From Alphaproteobacteria bacterium (GTDB lineage: Bacteria > Pseudomonadota > Alphaproteobacteria > CAISOG01): 7,927 bases of DNA. The stretch is from assembly GCA_018883285.1 (NCBI GenBank), contig VEQJ01000045.1, positions 1 to 7,927 on the forward strand, read 5' to 3'. Under the pieces are notes generated by a model, which saw only the letters and a program-made list of their open reading frames with translations, was not told the origin of the DNA and ran no database searches. A program made the translations under genes and the position numbers. Shown here piece after piece: positions 1 to 7,927 of the stretch (positions are counted from its first letter, which is position 1; the number at the start of each line of letters is the position of its first letter).

Positions 1-180
1 GCGATAAACTATGGCTTCTGGCGTGATTTGTATGTGGTGGTTGGCCAGCCCGATATTGCGGCGGGCACCCTGAGCATCAAATTTATGATAAACCCCCTAA
101 TCGGGTGGCTGTGGGCGGCTGTCTTGCTGGCCACCTTGGCCGCCTGGTTGGGTGCCATCCGCAGCTGGCAGTCCCTATAG
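1..180 (+). CDS. ccmF: Cytochrome c-type biogenesis protein CcmF, C-terminal end (partial, 5' end outside window)
   Basis: Frame 1 is open from the first base to a TAG at 178-180 and gives the last 59 residues. It begins INYGFWRDLYVVVGQPD, matching the periplasmic segment near the CcmF C-terminus (typically DLYVALGDP or similar). An IKFMINPLIGWLW stretch follows, corresponding to the family's R.Y.NP.V.WIW motif, and then a final hydrophobic membrane helix (about visible residues 33-53). CcmF is an inner-membrane haem lyase that, with CcmH, attaches haem to apocytochrome c in system I cytochrome c maturation. Only the tail is visible, so the haem-binding WWD domain cannot be checked, and the related NrfE is possible though less likely. 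The usual next genes ccmG and ccmH do not follow; an unrelated small gene starts 85 bases downstream. Confidence 0.85.
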   Translation, partial: AINYGFWRDLYVVVGQPDIAAGTLSIKFMINPLIGWLWAAVLLATLAAWLGAIRSWQSL

Positions 181-195
181 TTATTCCACTTTAAA

Positions 196-219
196 AATCA
201 CTACTCCAATCACCACCCC
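196..219. repeat. Two tandem degenerate 12-bp units in the ccmF downstream gap
   Basis: AATCACTACTCC (196-207) is followed directly by AATCACCACCCC (208-219), a 10 of 12 match. They lie in the 85-base gap between ccmF and the 160-residue gene, about 47 bases before its start codon. Directly repeated units of this size can be paired half-sites for a regulator, but two imperfect copies in C/A-rich sequence can also arise by chance. No terminator or recognisable promoter was found in the rest of the gap (181-265). Confidence 0.3.
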
Positions 220-265
220 GCCAGCATTAACCAGTTTTTAATCCAATTGCGGGATAGTATCATCC

Positions 266-748
266 ATGTCTGCTGTTCTAACCGATGCGGTTCTTGAGGC
301 GCTTGCTGATAGCGATAACGACTATCAACGGGCAAGCCTGTTGTTGCGCAAGCGTTGCCGTGAGGATAGCCGCCTGCTGCTGGCTATTGTTGATCCGTGG
401 CTTAACGGCGCGGTATCGGGCATGGTGGCTAAGGTCGCGCAAAGCTATGGAATCGCCGATCGTTTTGGCCAATCGGCTGCTGCCCCCCAGTCCAAAGCGC
501 AATCGGCAACCTCTGCCGCACCATCATCAAGGCCTGCCCCCGCCCTTTCGGCGCAACAGATTGATCAGGTGGTTGAGGCCTGGGGTCATACACAGCCCGA
601 TGCCGTCAGCACCCCTACCAACGCCTCGGTCACGGTGATCAGCCAACTGACCAAGCCGATTGAACGCCCCCCTTCTTTAGGCAAAATCGCCGCTAAGCGG
701 CAACAGGAAACCTTGGGGCAACTGGCCGCCGCCTATAAAAAAAGCTAG
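266..748 (+). CDS. Hypothetical protein, 160 residues, family not recognised
   Basis: The open frame runs from ATG 266 to TAG 746-748, with a weak GGGAT-type ribosome site about ten bases upstream. The product is predicted to be soluble: there is no signal peptide and no membrane segment. Residues 1-66 look like a helical domain, with charged heptad-like stretches (QRASLLLRKRCREDSRLLLA at 21-40) followed by a hydrophobic DPWLNGAVSGMVAKVA segment. Residues 67-96 are an Ala/Ser/Pro/Gln-rich linker. A second helix (about 96-108) and a basic C-terminal helix (about 138-159, GKIAAKRQQETLGQLAAAYK) follow. This arrangement of two helical ends joined by a flexible linker suggests a protein-binding or adaptor role, but I see no catalytic motif and assign no function. 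Codon use resembles the neighbours, which supports a real gene. It lies between ccmF and atpD on the same strand, with gaps of 85 and 187 bases, so it may form its own transcription unit. Confidence 0.7.
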   Translation: MSAVLTDAVLEALADSDNDYQRASLLLRKRCREDSRLLLAIVDPWLNGAVSGMVAKVAQSYGIADRFGQSAAAPQSKAQSATSAAPSSRPAPALSAQQIDQVVEAWGHTQPDAVSTPTNASVTVISQLTKPIERPPSLGKIAAKRQQETLGQLAAAYKKS

Positions 749-852
749 GCAGGTCGCGCGTCGTTGCCCCCCTGTCGTACGGTTCGTGACGATCCGATTC
801 TTCCCGCAAAAGCCAGCAAAAACTCTATCCCACAGGTCGATGCATTTTTGAC

Positions 853-881
853 TTAACCTTTGGGACAAAACCGTTTATATC
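853..881 (+). promoter_or_regulatory. Candidate sigma70-type promoter for atpD
   Basis: A -35-like TTAACC (853-858) is followed after 17 bases by a -10-like TATATC (876-881); each matches the consensus at 4 of 6 positions. TTGACT at 848-853 is a better -35 box but lies 22 bases from this -10. The predicted start would be near 888, giving a leader of about 48 bases before atpD. A small inverted repeat, ATCAC (879-883) and GTGAT (888-892), with a central CACGTG (885-890), overlaps the -10 and start region and could be an operator. All of this is pattern matching by eye. Confidence 0.3.
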
Positions 882-896
882 ACCCACGTGATCAAC

Positions 897-916
897 TGGT
901 GTCGCACCGATTTTTT
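897..916 (+). terminator. Short hairpin plus T6, terminator- or attenuator-like, in the atpD leader
   Basis: GGTG (898-901) and CACC (905-908) form a four-pair GC-rich stem around a TCG loop, extendable by a T897-G909 wobble pair. GA and then six T (911-916) follow. The order stem then T-run fits an intrinsic terminator on the plus strand, although the stem is short. It ends only 19 bases before the atpD start codon, so a promoter is unlikely to fit after it. Either it ends transcripts arriving from upstream, or it acts as an attenuator in the atpD leader, or the T-run is simply an AU-rich ribosome standby site. Confidence 0.35.
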
Positions 917-923
917 CAGCTAG

Positions 924-2494
<1,571 letters not shown>

Positions 2495-2495
<1 letters not shown>

Positions 2496-2797
2496 TGGCG
2501 GGGCTTCAATCCACCAGCGGTCATGATAGTGGGCAGCATCAGCATTTGTTGGTGCGCCTGCTGACCCCCAATCAGCCGCCGATTGAGCTGAACGCGCAAT
2601 CGGTGTCGTTGCATGACAGCATTGGCCGGCGGCAAATTTTGGTGCGCCATGCCAATTTGGCGGGGATTCTGGATGGCAAGCCCGTGGTGGTTGCCTTAAC
2701 CGATGGTCAAAGCCGCGAATTTTTGCCCGATGGCGGTTTCTATGAGGTTACCAACGATACCGTAACCCTGATGGTCACCAGCCTGCAGGGCGGCTAA
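2495..2797 (+). CDS. atpC: F1Fo ATP synthase subunit epsilon, short form with only the beta-sandwich domain
   Basis: The epsilon subunit belongs to the central stalk and links gamma to the c-ring; its C-terminal helices normally inhibit ATP hydrolysis. This product has only 100 residues, against about 130-140 in most bacteria. After a polar His/Gln/Ser-rich start (1-17), residues 18-97 fit the family's beta-sandwich. HANLAGILDGK (52-62) corresponds to the usual HAPLLTAIKPG, and DGGFYEVTNDTVTLMV (79-94) to GGILEVQPGNVTVLAD. The usual GELGI stretch is replaced by GRRQI, so sequence conservation is low. The two C-terminal helices are absent: TAA is at 2795-2797 and murJ begins 24 bases later, leaving no room for a frameshifted tail. 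The start is fixed by the TAATG overlap with atpD, which implies translational coupling. Position after atpD makes the assignment safe despite the divergence. Confidence 0.9.
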
Positions 2798-2821
2798 TCA
2801 CGGCTTCATAAGTTTAATTTC

Positions 2822-4414
2822 ATGAGCCTTGCCAAAGCCTTTACCACCATCAGCGGCCTGACCATGCTAAGCCGTGTGGTCGGCTTTGTCCGCGATTCCA
2901 TGTTGGCGGCGGTGTTGGGGGCGGGGCCGATTGCCGACGCCTTTTTGGTGGCCTTTCGTCTGCCCAATTTTTTCCGCCAGTTTTTTGGTGAGGGTACGTT
3001 TAACGCTGCCTTTGTGCCGCAATACACCCAATGTCTGAAAACCGACGGGGCGCAACGGGCATTGCTGTTTGCTGAACAAGCCCTGGCGGTGTTGGTGACC
3101 GCGCTGATCCCCTTTCTGCTGCTGGTGGAAATCGGCATGCCCTATGTCATTCATGCCTTTGCCTCTGGTTTTGGCCAAAAGCCTGACGTGCTGGCGCTGG
3201 CGATTGATTTTTGCCGCATCACCTTTCCCTATCTGTTCTTTGTGTCGCTGGTCACGTTGCTTAGCAGCCTGCTGAACGCGCATGAGCGTTTTGCCGTGCC
3301 CGCCAGCATGCCAACCCTGCTGAACGCCGTCATGATCGTCGCCATGCTGTTGCAACTGGGGGATGCGGCGGTGGCGGGCTATTGGCTGTCCTGGTCGATA
3401 ACGCTGGCGGGTGTGTTACAGCTGGCCTGGTGCTGGCGCGCATGCCGACGGGCGGGGGTGCAACCGCGCCTGCGCCGTCCCGCCCTGACGCCAGAGGTGC
3501 GAACCATGCTGCGGCGGATGGTGCCCGTTTCCCTGGGGGCGGGCGGCCTGTACCTTAGTGTGATTATCGATATGCAGCTGGCCAGTTATTTGGATCAGGG
3601 CGCCATTTCCTATCTGTATTTTGCCGATAGGTTGAACCAATTGCCGCTGGGCGTTATTGGTGTCGCCCTGGGAACCAGCCTGATTCCGCTGTTGTCGAAA
3701 AAACTGGCGGATGGCGATCATTTGGGCAGCCACCACATCCAAAATCGGGCGATAGAGTTGGGGCTGGCCATCACCCTGCCCGCCGCCATCGGCCTGCTGC
3801 TGCTGGCCTTTCCGATTATCGTCACCCTGTTTCAGCGCGGCAAATTTCTGCCCACCGATGCCATCGCCACCGCCGCCACCCTGCAGGCCTATGTCATCGG
3901 CCTGCCCGCCTATGTGATGATTAAGGTCTTTACGCCGGGGTTCTATGCCCATGGCGATACCCGCACGCCGGTGAAAATCGCGCTGGCAGGGTTGGGCGCC
4001 AGCCTTATCCTAAAGCTGTTGCTAATCTGGCCAATGGCGCAGGTGGGCATAGCCCTGGCCACCGCCCTATCATCCTGGGGCAATGTCGCCGCCCTGGCCT
4101 GGCTGTCGCGCAAGCGCGGCTATTGGTTGCCTGATTTCCGTCTGCGCAACACCCTGCAAAAAATCGTGATAGCCGCCCTGTCGATGGCGCTGCTGCTGGC
4201 TCTTGGTCGCCCGCTGCTGACCCCCTATCTTGATGGGCATCTGCTAGCAAAGGTTATCAGCCTGGGGCTGATAATTGCGGCGGCTAGCACTCTGTACTTC
4301 TTGCTGTTGGGGTGGATGCGGGTTTATGCTTGGGGCGATTTGGCGCGGTTTAATCCCCTTAAGCGCAAGGCTAAAGCCACCAATTCCAACCAAAACAACA
4401 CGTTAGAATCATGA
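2822..4414 (+). CDS. murJ: Lipid II flippase MurJ (MviN)
   Basis: MurJ is an inner-membrane protein of the MOP exporter superfamily that moves lipid II, the peptidoglycan precursor, to the periplasmic face. The 530-residue product is of normal length and highly hydrophobic, consistent with 14 membrane helices. The N-terminal family signature is clear: SRVVGFVRD (17-25) and GPIADAFLVAFRLPNFFRQ (35-53), then GEGTFNAAFVP. Residues matching those important in E. coli MurJ are at identical positions: Arg18, Arg24, Asp39, Arg52 and Arg270 (in YFADRLNQLPLGVIGVALGT, 266-285). The C-terminal tail is Lys/Asn-rich and polar. No good Shine-Dalgarno sequence is visible before ATG 2822; the start is chosen because it gives the family's usual N-terminus, and the gene is 24 bases from atpC, so translation may depend on read-on from upstream. 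It overlaps trpS by four bases (ATGA). Confidence 0.97.
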   Translation: MSLAKAFTTISGLTMLSRVVGFVRDSMLAAVLGAGPIADAFLVAFRLPNFFRQFFGEGTFNAAFVPQYTQCLKTDGAQRALLFAEQALAVLVTALIPFLLLVEIGMPYVIHAFASGFGQKPDVLALAIDFCRITFPYLFFVSLVTLLSSLLNAHERFAVPASMPTLLNAVMIVAMLLQLGDAAVAGYWLSWSITLAGVLQLAWCWRACRRAGVQPRLRRPALTPEVRTMLRRMVPVSLGAGGLYLSVIIDMQLASYLDQGAISYLYFADRLNQLPLGVIGVALGTSLIPLLSKKLADGDHLGSHHIQNRAIELGLAITLPAAIGLLLLAFPIIVTLFQRGKFLPTDAIATAATLQAYVIGLPAYVMIKVFTPGFYAHGDTRTPVKIALAGLGASLILKLLLIWPMAQVGIALATALSSWGNVAALAWLSRKRGYWLPDFRLRNTLQKIVIAALSMALLLALGRPLLTPYLDGHLLAKVISLGLIIAAASTLYFLLLGWMRVYAWGDLARFNPLKRKAKATNSNQNNTLES

Positions 4415-5415
4415 CCATCCTTTCGGGCATTCAGCCGACCAGCAATATTCACCTGGGCAACTATTTGGGCGCCATCCGCAACTGGGTTTCCCTGTCACGT
4501 GCCCAAAACGCCACCCCGCAAAACTCCCTGTTCTGCGTGGTCGATCTGCACGCCATCACGGTGGCGCAGGATCCGGCCAAGCTGCGCCAGGCGGTGTTAG
4601 AGGCGGCGGCGGCCTATCTGGCCTGTGGGCTGGATCCCGCCCACAACAGCATTTTTGTGCAAAGCCATGTTAGCGGCCATGCCGAGTTGGGGTGGATTTT
4701 GGGCTGCCAAACCCCGCTGGGCTGGCTGTACCGCATGACGCAGTTTAAGGATAAGGCGGGCAAGGATCGCGACAATTCGGGGCTGGGGCTGTTGGCCTAT
4801 CCCGCCCTGATGGCCGCCGACATTTTGCTGTATAAGGCCACCCAGGTACCGGTGGGTGAGGATCAGAAGCAGCATGTGGAGCTGACCCGCGACATTGCGG
4901 GTGCCTTTAACCACCAGTTCGGCGAAAACTTTTTCCCGCTGCCTGAGCCGTTGATGATGGGGGAGGCGACGCGGGTGATGAGCTTGCGCGATGGCACAAA
5001 AAAAATGAGCAAGTCGGATGCCTCTGACCAATCGCGCCTCAACCTGCTGGACGATGCCGACACCATTGCCGACAAAATCAAACGCGCCAAGACCGACCCC
5101 GACGCCCTGCCCTCTGACGCTGCTGGCCTGGCCAATCGGCCAGAGGCTCGCAACCTGCTGACCATCTATGCCGCGGTGCAGGGCAAAAGCCTGGCCGATG
5201 TGCTGCCCGAAGTGGGGGGCGGCCAATTTTCAGGCTTTAAGGCCAAACTGACCGCGGCGTTGGTGGATCACCTGCCCCCGATTGGCCAGCGGATGCAACA
5301 ATTGTTGGCCGACAAGGCCTATCTGCAACAGGTGCTGACCACCGGCGCGGCCAATGCCAACGCCATCGCCAAACCCACCCTGCAGGGGGTGATGGAGCTG
5401 ATGGGCTTGAGGTAG
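4411..5415 (+). CDS. trpS: Tryptophanyl-tRNA synthetase
   Basis: TrpRS is a cytoplasmic class Ic aminoacyl-tRNA synthetase that charges tRNA-Trp with tryptophan using ATP. The product has 334 residues, normal for bacterial TrpRS. The N-terminal Rossmann fold starts SGIQPTSNIHLGNYLGAI (5-22), which contains the HIGH-type motif (His14 to Asn17). PALMAADILLY (131-141) carries the Asp expected to recognise the indole nitrogen. GEDQKQHVELTRD (149-161) and KMSKS (198-202) complete the active site, and the C-terminal anticodon-binding helices follow. The start overlaps the murJ stop by four bases (ATGA), and the N-terminus has the expected short lead, so re-initiation after murJ is likely. The codons for the lysines before and in KMSKS create a run of eight A (4998-5005). 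The stop codon lies 20 bases from the end of the convergent clpA gene. Confidence 0.97.
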   Translation: MTILSGIQPTSNIHLGNYLGAIRNWVSLSRAQNATPQNSLFCVVDLHAITVAQDPAKLRQAVLEAAAAYLACGLDPAHNSIFVQSHVSGHAELGWILGCQTPLGWLYRMTQFKDKAGKDRDNSGLGLLAYPALMAADILLYKATQVPVGEDQKQHVELTRDIAGAFNHQFGENFFPLPEPLMMGEATRVMSLRDGTKKMSKSDASDQSRLNLLDDADTIADKIKRAKTDPDALPSDAAGLANRPEARNLLTIYAAVQGKSLADVLPEVGGGQFSGFKAKLTAALVDHLPPIGQRMQQLLADKAYLQQVLTTGAANANAIAKPTLQGVMELMGLR

Positions 5416-5435
5416 CGCCTTTTCCTCTACCCCCC

Positions 5436-7796
5436 CTAACGTGGCACGGTTGAGGGTTTGCGTTTGGCACGCAGCGGTTTTTCGCCCTCACCACCAGTTG
5501 AGGGCACGGGCAGGTCGGGATAGATGAAGTGCAGGCGGCCATCCTTAACCGTTACCCGCACCATGCCGCCCTTGGCCAGCCGCCCGAACAACAACTCCTC
5601 AGCCAGCGGTTGTTTAATCTCCTGCTGAATCAGGCGCGCCATCGGGCGGGCGCCAAAGCCAGGCTCTATCCCATGGGTCGCCAGATAGCTGCGCGCCTCC
5701 TTATTCAAATCGATGGTGACGTTGCGCTCCTGCAACTGCATTTCCAGCTGCATGATGAACTTATCAACAATGCGTTCAATCGCGGCGGGGCTAAGCGCGG
5801 CAAAGGGAATCACCGCGTCCAGGCGGTTACGAAACTCTGGCGTAAACAGACGGTTAATCGCCTCCTTATCATCGCCAACCCGTTCGTTATAGGCAAAGCC
5901 GATGGCGGGTTTGGCCAAGTCAGCCGCGCCAGCGTTGGTGGTCATGATCAAAATGACGTTGCGAAAGCTGACATGGCGGCCGTTGTGGTCGGTCAATTTT
6001 CCATAGTCCATCACCTGCAACAACAAATTGAACAGGTCGGGATGCGCCTTTTCGATTTCGTCCAGCAACAACACGCAGTGCGGGTGTTGGTCGATGGCGT
6101 CCGACAGCAGCCCCCCCTGCTCAAAGCCAACATAGCCTGGCGGCGCCCCAATCAGCCGTGCAATGCTGTGGCGTTCCATATATTCCGACATATCAAAGCG
6201 CACCAATTCGATGCCCAGGGCTTTGGACAATTGCCGCGCCACCTCCGTCTTTCCAACTCCAGTTGGCCCCGAAAACAGATAGCTGCCAATCGGTTTTTCA
6301 CCATCACGCAGGCCTGCCCGTGACAGCTTTATCGCCGCCGCCAGCTCCAAAATCGCCTGATCCTGGCCGAACACCATGGTTTTCAGATTGCGTTCCAACT
6401 GACTAAGCAGCGTGCGATCGTCATGAGACACCTGTTTGGCGGGCACCCGCGCCATCTTGGCCACCACCCTTTCCACATCGGTCACCGTTACCAGGCGGCG
6501 ACGCTTAGCCGTGCTGGCCGCGCCCTTTTTGATCGCCAGGTGCGCCGCCGCGCCAGCCTCATCCAACACGTCGATGGCCTTATCGGGCAGTTTGCGGTCG
6601 TGGATATAGCGGGTGGACAGGTCGATGGCCGCCTGCAACGCGGGTGGGTCAAAGCGCACATGGTGATAGGTTTCATAGGCACCGCTAAGGCCGCGCAGGA
6701 TGGCCAACGTATCGCTGGCGCTGGGTTCGGGAATATCAATTTTCTGGAATCGGCGCGCCAGGGCGCGATCCTTTTCAATATGCTGACGAAATTCCTGATA
6801 GGTGGTTGATCCCATACAGCGCAATGCCCCCTTGGCCAGCGCGGGCTTCAGAATGTTTGAGGCATCCATCGCGCCGCCTGTGGTCGATCCCGCGCCAATA
6901 ACCGTATGAATTTCATCGATAAACAGAATGGCCATGTCTTTGGCGGCCAGCTCACTCATGACGGTTTTCAAGCGCTCCTCAAAATCACCGCGATAGCGGG
7001 TTCCCGCCAGCAATGCCCCCATATCCAGCGCGTAGATAACCGCGGGCTTCAGCTTTTCGGGTACGTCCCCCGCCACAATTTTCAGGGCTAACCCCTCGGC
7101 CAGGGCGGTTTTGCCCACCCCCGGATCGCCGACAAACAACGGATTGTTTTTGGTGCGGCGGCACAGAATATGAATGGTGCGTTCCAGCTCCGCTTCACGG
7201 CCAATCAGCACGTCAATTTTGCCCGCTGCCGCCCGTTCGTTCAGGTTGGTGGTATAGGATTCCAGCGCGCTGGCGGTGCGGCGATGCGGACGCTCCGACG
7301 GGCTACTGCCCTCCTCCTGCTGATGATCGGCGGGCTTGCTGGCGCCGTCACGATGGCTGGCCGAAGATTTGCTGATACCATGCGACAAAAAGTTGACGAC
7401 ATCGAAACGGGTAACATCCTGACTTTGCAGGAAGTATACCGCATGCGATTCCCGCTCAGAAAACATCGCGACCAGCAGGTCTGCCCCCGTCACCTCACTA
7501 CGGCTGGCGGACTGTACATGGATGACCGCCCGCTGCACCGCCCGTTGAAAGCCCGCGGTTGGCTTTGATTCCTTAATTTGTCGGTTAACCAAATTGGCCA
7601 GTTCGCCATCGATATAGGTTTTCAGATCTTGTTGCAGCTTGGCCAGATCCAAATGGCACCCGCGCATTACCGCCACCGCCTCTGGATCATCGGTCAGCGC
7701 CAGCAACAAATGTTCCAGCGTGGCAAACTCATGGTACCGTTGGGTGGCAAAATCCAACGCGCGATGCAGCGTTCTTTCCAAATTACGGCTTAACAT
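5436..7796 (-). CDS. clpA: ATP-dependent Clp protease ATP-binding subunit ClpA
   Basis: ClpA is the AAA+ unfoldase that feeds substrates, including N-degron proteins brought by ClpS, into the ClpP peptidase. The product has 786 residues (E. coli 758). Residues 1-140 form the double Clp-N domain and 141-180 a Ser/His/Glu-rich linker. D1 carries GDPGVGKT (223-230), pore loop [12 protein letters not shown] (265-276), ILFIDE (290-295) and the arginine-finger segment RRFQKIDI (348-355). D2 carries GPTGVGKT (510-517), pore loop GYVG (554-557), VLLLDE (575-580), the ClpP-docking tripeptide IGF (632-634) and sensor-2 GARP (715-718). The lack of a coiled-coil M domain after D1 excludes ClpB, and it also lacks the ClpC-type middle domain. 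A basic, Pro-rich tail of about 25 residues extends the C-terminus. A strong AGGGGG site six bases before the ATG supports this start. clpS lies 40 bases upstream, giving a clpS-clpA operon. Confidence 0.97.
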   Translation of the reverse strand: MLSRNLERTLHRALDFATQRYHEFATLEHLLLALTDDPEAVAVMRGCHLDLAKLQQDLKTYIDGELANLVNRQIKESKPTAGFQRAVQRAVIHVQSASRSEVTGADLLVAMFSERESHAVYFLQSQDVTRFDVVNFLSHGISKSSASHRDGASKPADHQQEEGSSPSERPHRRTASALESYTTNLNERAAAGKIDVLIGREAELERTIHILCRRTKNNPLFVGDPGVGKTALAEGLALKIVAGDVPEKLKPAVIYALDMGALLAGTRYRGDFEERLKTVMSELAAKDMAILFIDEIHTVIGAGSTTGGAMDASNILKPALAKGALRCMGSTTYQEFRQHIEKDRALARRFQKIDIPEPSASDTLAILRGLSGAYETYHHVRFDPPALQAAIDLSTRYIHDRKLPDKAIDVLDEAGAAAHLAIKKGAASTAKRRRLVTVTDVERVVAKMARVPAKQVSHDDRTLLSQLERNLKTMVFGQDQAILELAAAIKLSRAGLRDGEKPIGSYLFSGPTGVGKTEVARQLSKALGIELVRFDMSEYMERHSIARLIGAPPGYVGFEQGGLLSDAIDQHPHCVLLLDEIEKAHPDLFNLLLQVMDYGKLTDHNGRHVSFRNVILIMTTNAGAADLAKPAIGFAYNERVGDDKEAINRLFTPEFRNRLDAVIPFAALSPAAIERIVDKFIMQLEMQLQERNVTIDLNKEARSYLATHGIEPGFGARPMARLIQQEIKQPLAEELLFGRLAKGGMVRVTVKDGRLHFIYPDLPVPSTGGEGEKPLRAKRKPSTVPR
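5451..5505 (-). other. Competing inverted repeats at the 3' end of clpA
   Basis: A perfect seven-base inverted repeat, GCCCTCA (5484-5490) and TGAGGGC (5499-5505), encloses an eight-base loop. A second TGAGGG (5451-5456) can pair with the same CCCTCA, and an inner TGCG/CGCA stem (5459-5462 with 5470-5473) would support that alternative. Both structures lie within the last 20 or so codons of clpA, near its junction with trpS. On neither strand is the GC stem followed by a T-run, so this is not a standard intrinsic terminator. It may block 3' exonucleases or may be coincidence from coding constraint. Confidence 0.35.
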
Positions 7797-7802
7797 TGCT
7801 TA

Positions 7803-7808
7803 CCCCCT
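7803..7808 (-). promoter_or_regulatory. Strong Shine-Dalgarno site of clpA
   Basis: Read on the minus strand, the sequence is AGGGGG, then six bases, then ATG at 7796-7794. It is the best ribosome-binding site in the window and decides the clpA start. It lies inside the 40-base clpS-clpA gap. Confidence 0.75.
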
Positions 7809-7836
7809 GATTGCCAAAAGTTGCAAAAATCTTTTC

Positions 7837-7927
7837 CTATGCCCGCTCCATCGTGCAGCGAAGCGGATGGCCAAAGGCGCGCGCATAGTCCAACACCTGC
7901 TGCACCTTACTTTCCGCCACCTCACAG
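7837..7927 (-). CDS. clpS: ATP-dependent Clp protease adaptor ClpS, C-terminal end (partial, 5' end outside window)
   Basis: On the minus strand an open frame enters at the window edge and stops at TAG (7839-7837), giving 29 residues: CEVAESKVQQVLDYARAFGH, then PLRCTMERA. This closely matches the end of E. coli ClpS ([20 protein letters not shown], then PLLCTLEKA), including the helix that follows the N-degron pocket, the HPL turn and the final beta-strand. ClpS binds proteins with destabilising N-terminal residues and docks on the ClpA N domain, delivering them to ClpAP. The position directly upstream of clpA on the same strand, with a 40-base gap, is the usual arrangement. The upstream part, including the substrate-pocket residues and the promoter, is outside the window. 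Confidence 0.93.
   Translation of the reverse strand, partial: CEVAESKVQQVLDYARAFGHPLRCTMERA

Noticed and set aside
191..241. Inverted repeat TTAAAAA / TTTTTAA after ccmF as a possible terminator
   Set aside because: The arms contain only A/T, are 37 bases apart, and no GC stem with a T-run is present.
677..868. 63-residue minus-strand open frame across the end of the 160-residue gene and the atpD upstream gap
   Set aside because: No ribosome site or recognisable domain; part of it is antisense to the coding frame and the rest is low-constraint intergenic sequence.
2798..2821. Possible frameshift that hides an epsilon C-terminal domain
   Set aside because: Only 24 bases separate the atpC stop from murJ, far too few for the missing helices in any frame.
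3416..3952. 178-residue minus-strand open frame inside murJ
   Set aside because: Gln/Gly/His-rich reverse image of membrane-helix codons; murJ is intact in the other strand.
4597..5226. 209-residue minus-strand open frame inside trpS
   Set aside because: Fully overlaps conserved TrpRS motifs on the plus strand and shows no domain of its own.
5529..6323. 264-residue open frame on the plus strand
   Set aside because: Antisense to the well-conserved D2 domain of clpA; no recognisable domain and typical shadow composition.
5436..7796. ClpB or ClpC instead of ClpA
   Set aside because: No coiled-coil M domain is present between D1 and D2, an IGF ClpP-docking loop is present, and clpS lies directly upstream.

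Overview
The window looks like ordinary chromosomal DNA of an alphaproteobacterium with a standard genetic code and moderately GC-rich codon use. The assignment rests on three things. The ATP synthase beta subunit has an Ala/Lys/Pro/Thr-rich N-terminal extension of the kind known from rhizobia and Caulobacter. murJ and trpS sit next to each other, as is common in this class. The clpS-clpA pair has typical proteobacterial sequences. Genus and species cannot be told from the sequence.

Layout, left to right. Bases 1-180 hold the 3' end of a cytochrome c haem lyase gene (ccmF) on the plus strand. It is followed by a 160-residue protein I cannot assign to a family (266-748). After a 187-base gap with a weak promoter and a terminator-like hairpin comes a tight plus-strand series: atpD (F1 beta, 936-2495), atpC (F1 epsilon, overlapping by one base), murJ (lipid II flippase, 24 bases later) and trpS (tryptophanyl-tRNA synthetase, 4-base overlap). 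A 20-base gap then separates trpS from the convergent minus-strand pair clpS (only its 3' end is in the window) and clpA, which encode the N-degron adaptor and the unfoldase of the ClpAP protease.

The genes serve housekeeping roles: respiration (haem attachment to cytochromes c), ATP synthesis, peptidoglycan precursor export, tRNA charging and regulated proteolysis. I see no mobile element, CRISPR array, tRNA, rRNA, toxin-antitoxin or defence system, and no convincing new system.

The points worth a second look are organisational and structural. Two usually compact operons appear split: ccmF lacks downstream ccmG/ccmH, and atpD-atpC lack upstream atpH-atpA-atpG. The epsilon subunit is only 100 residues long and ends after the beta-sandwich, so the regulatory C-terminal helices are absent. 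The atpD leader holds a small GC hairpin followed by six T just before the Shine-Dalgarno sequence.
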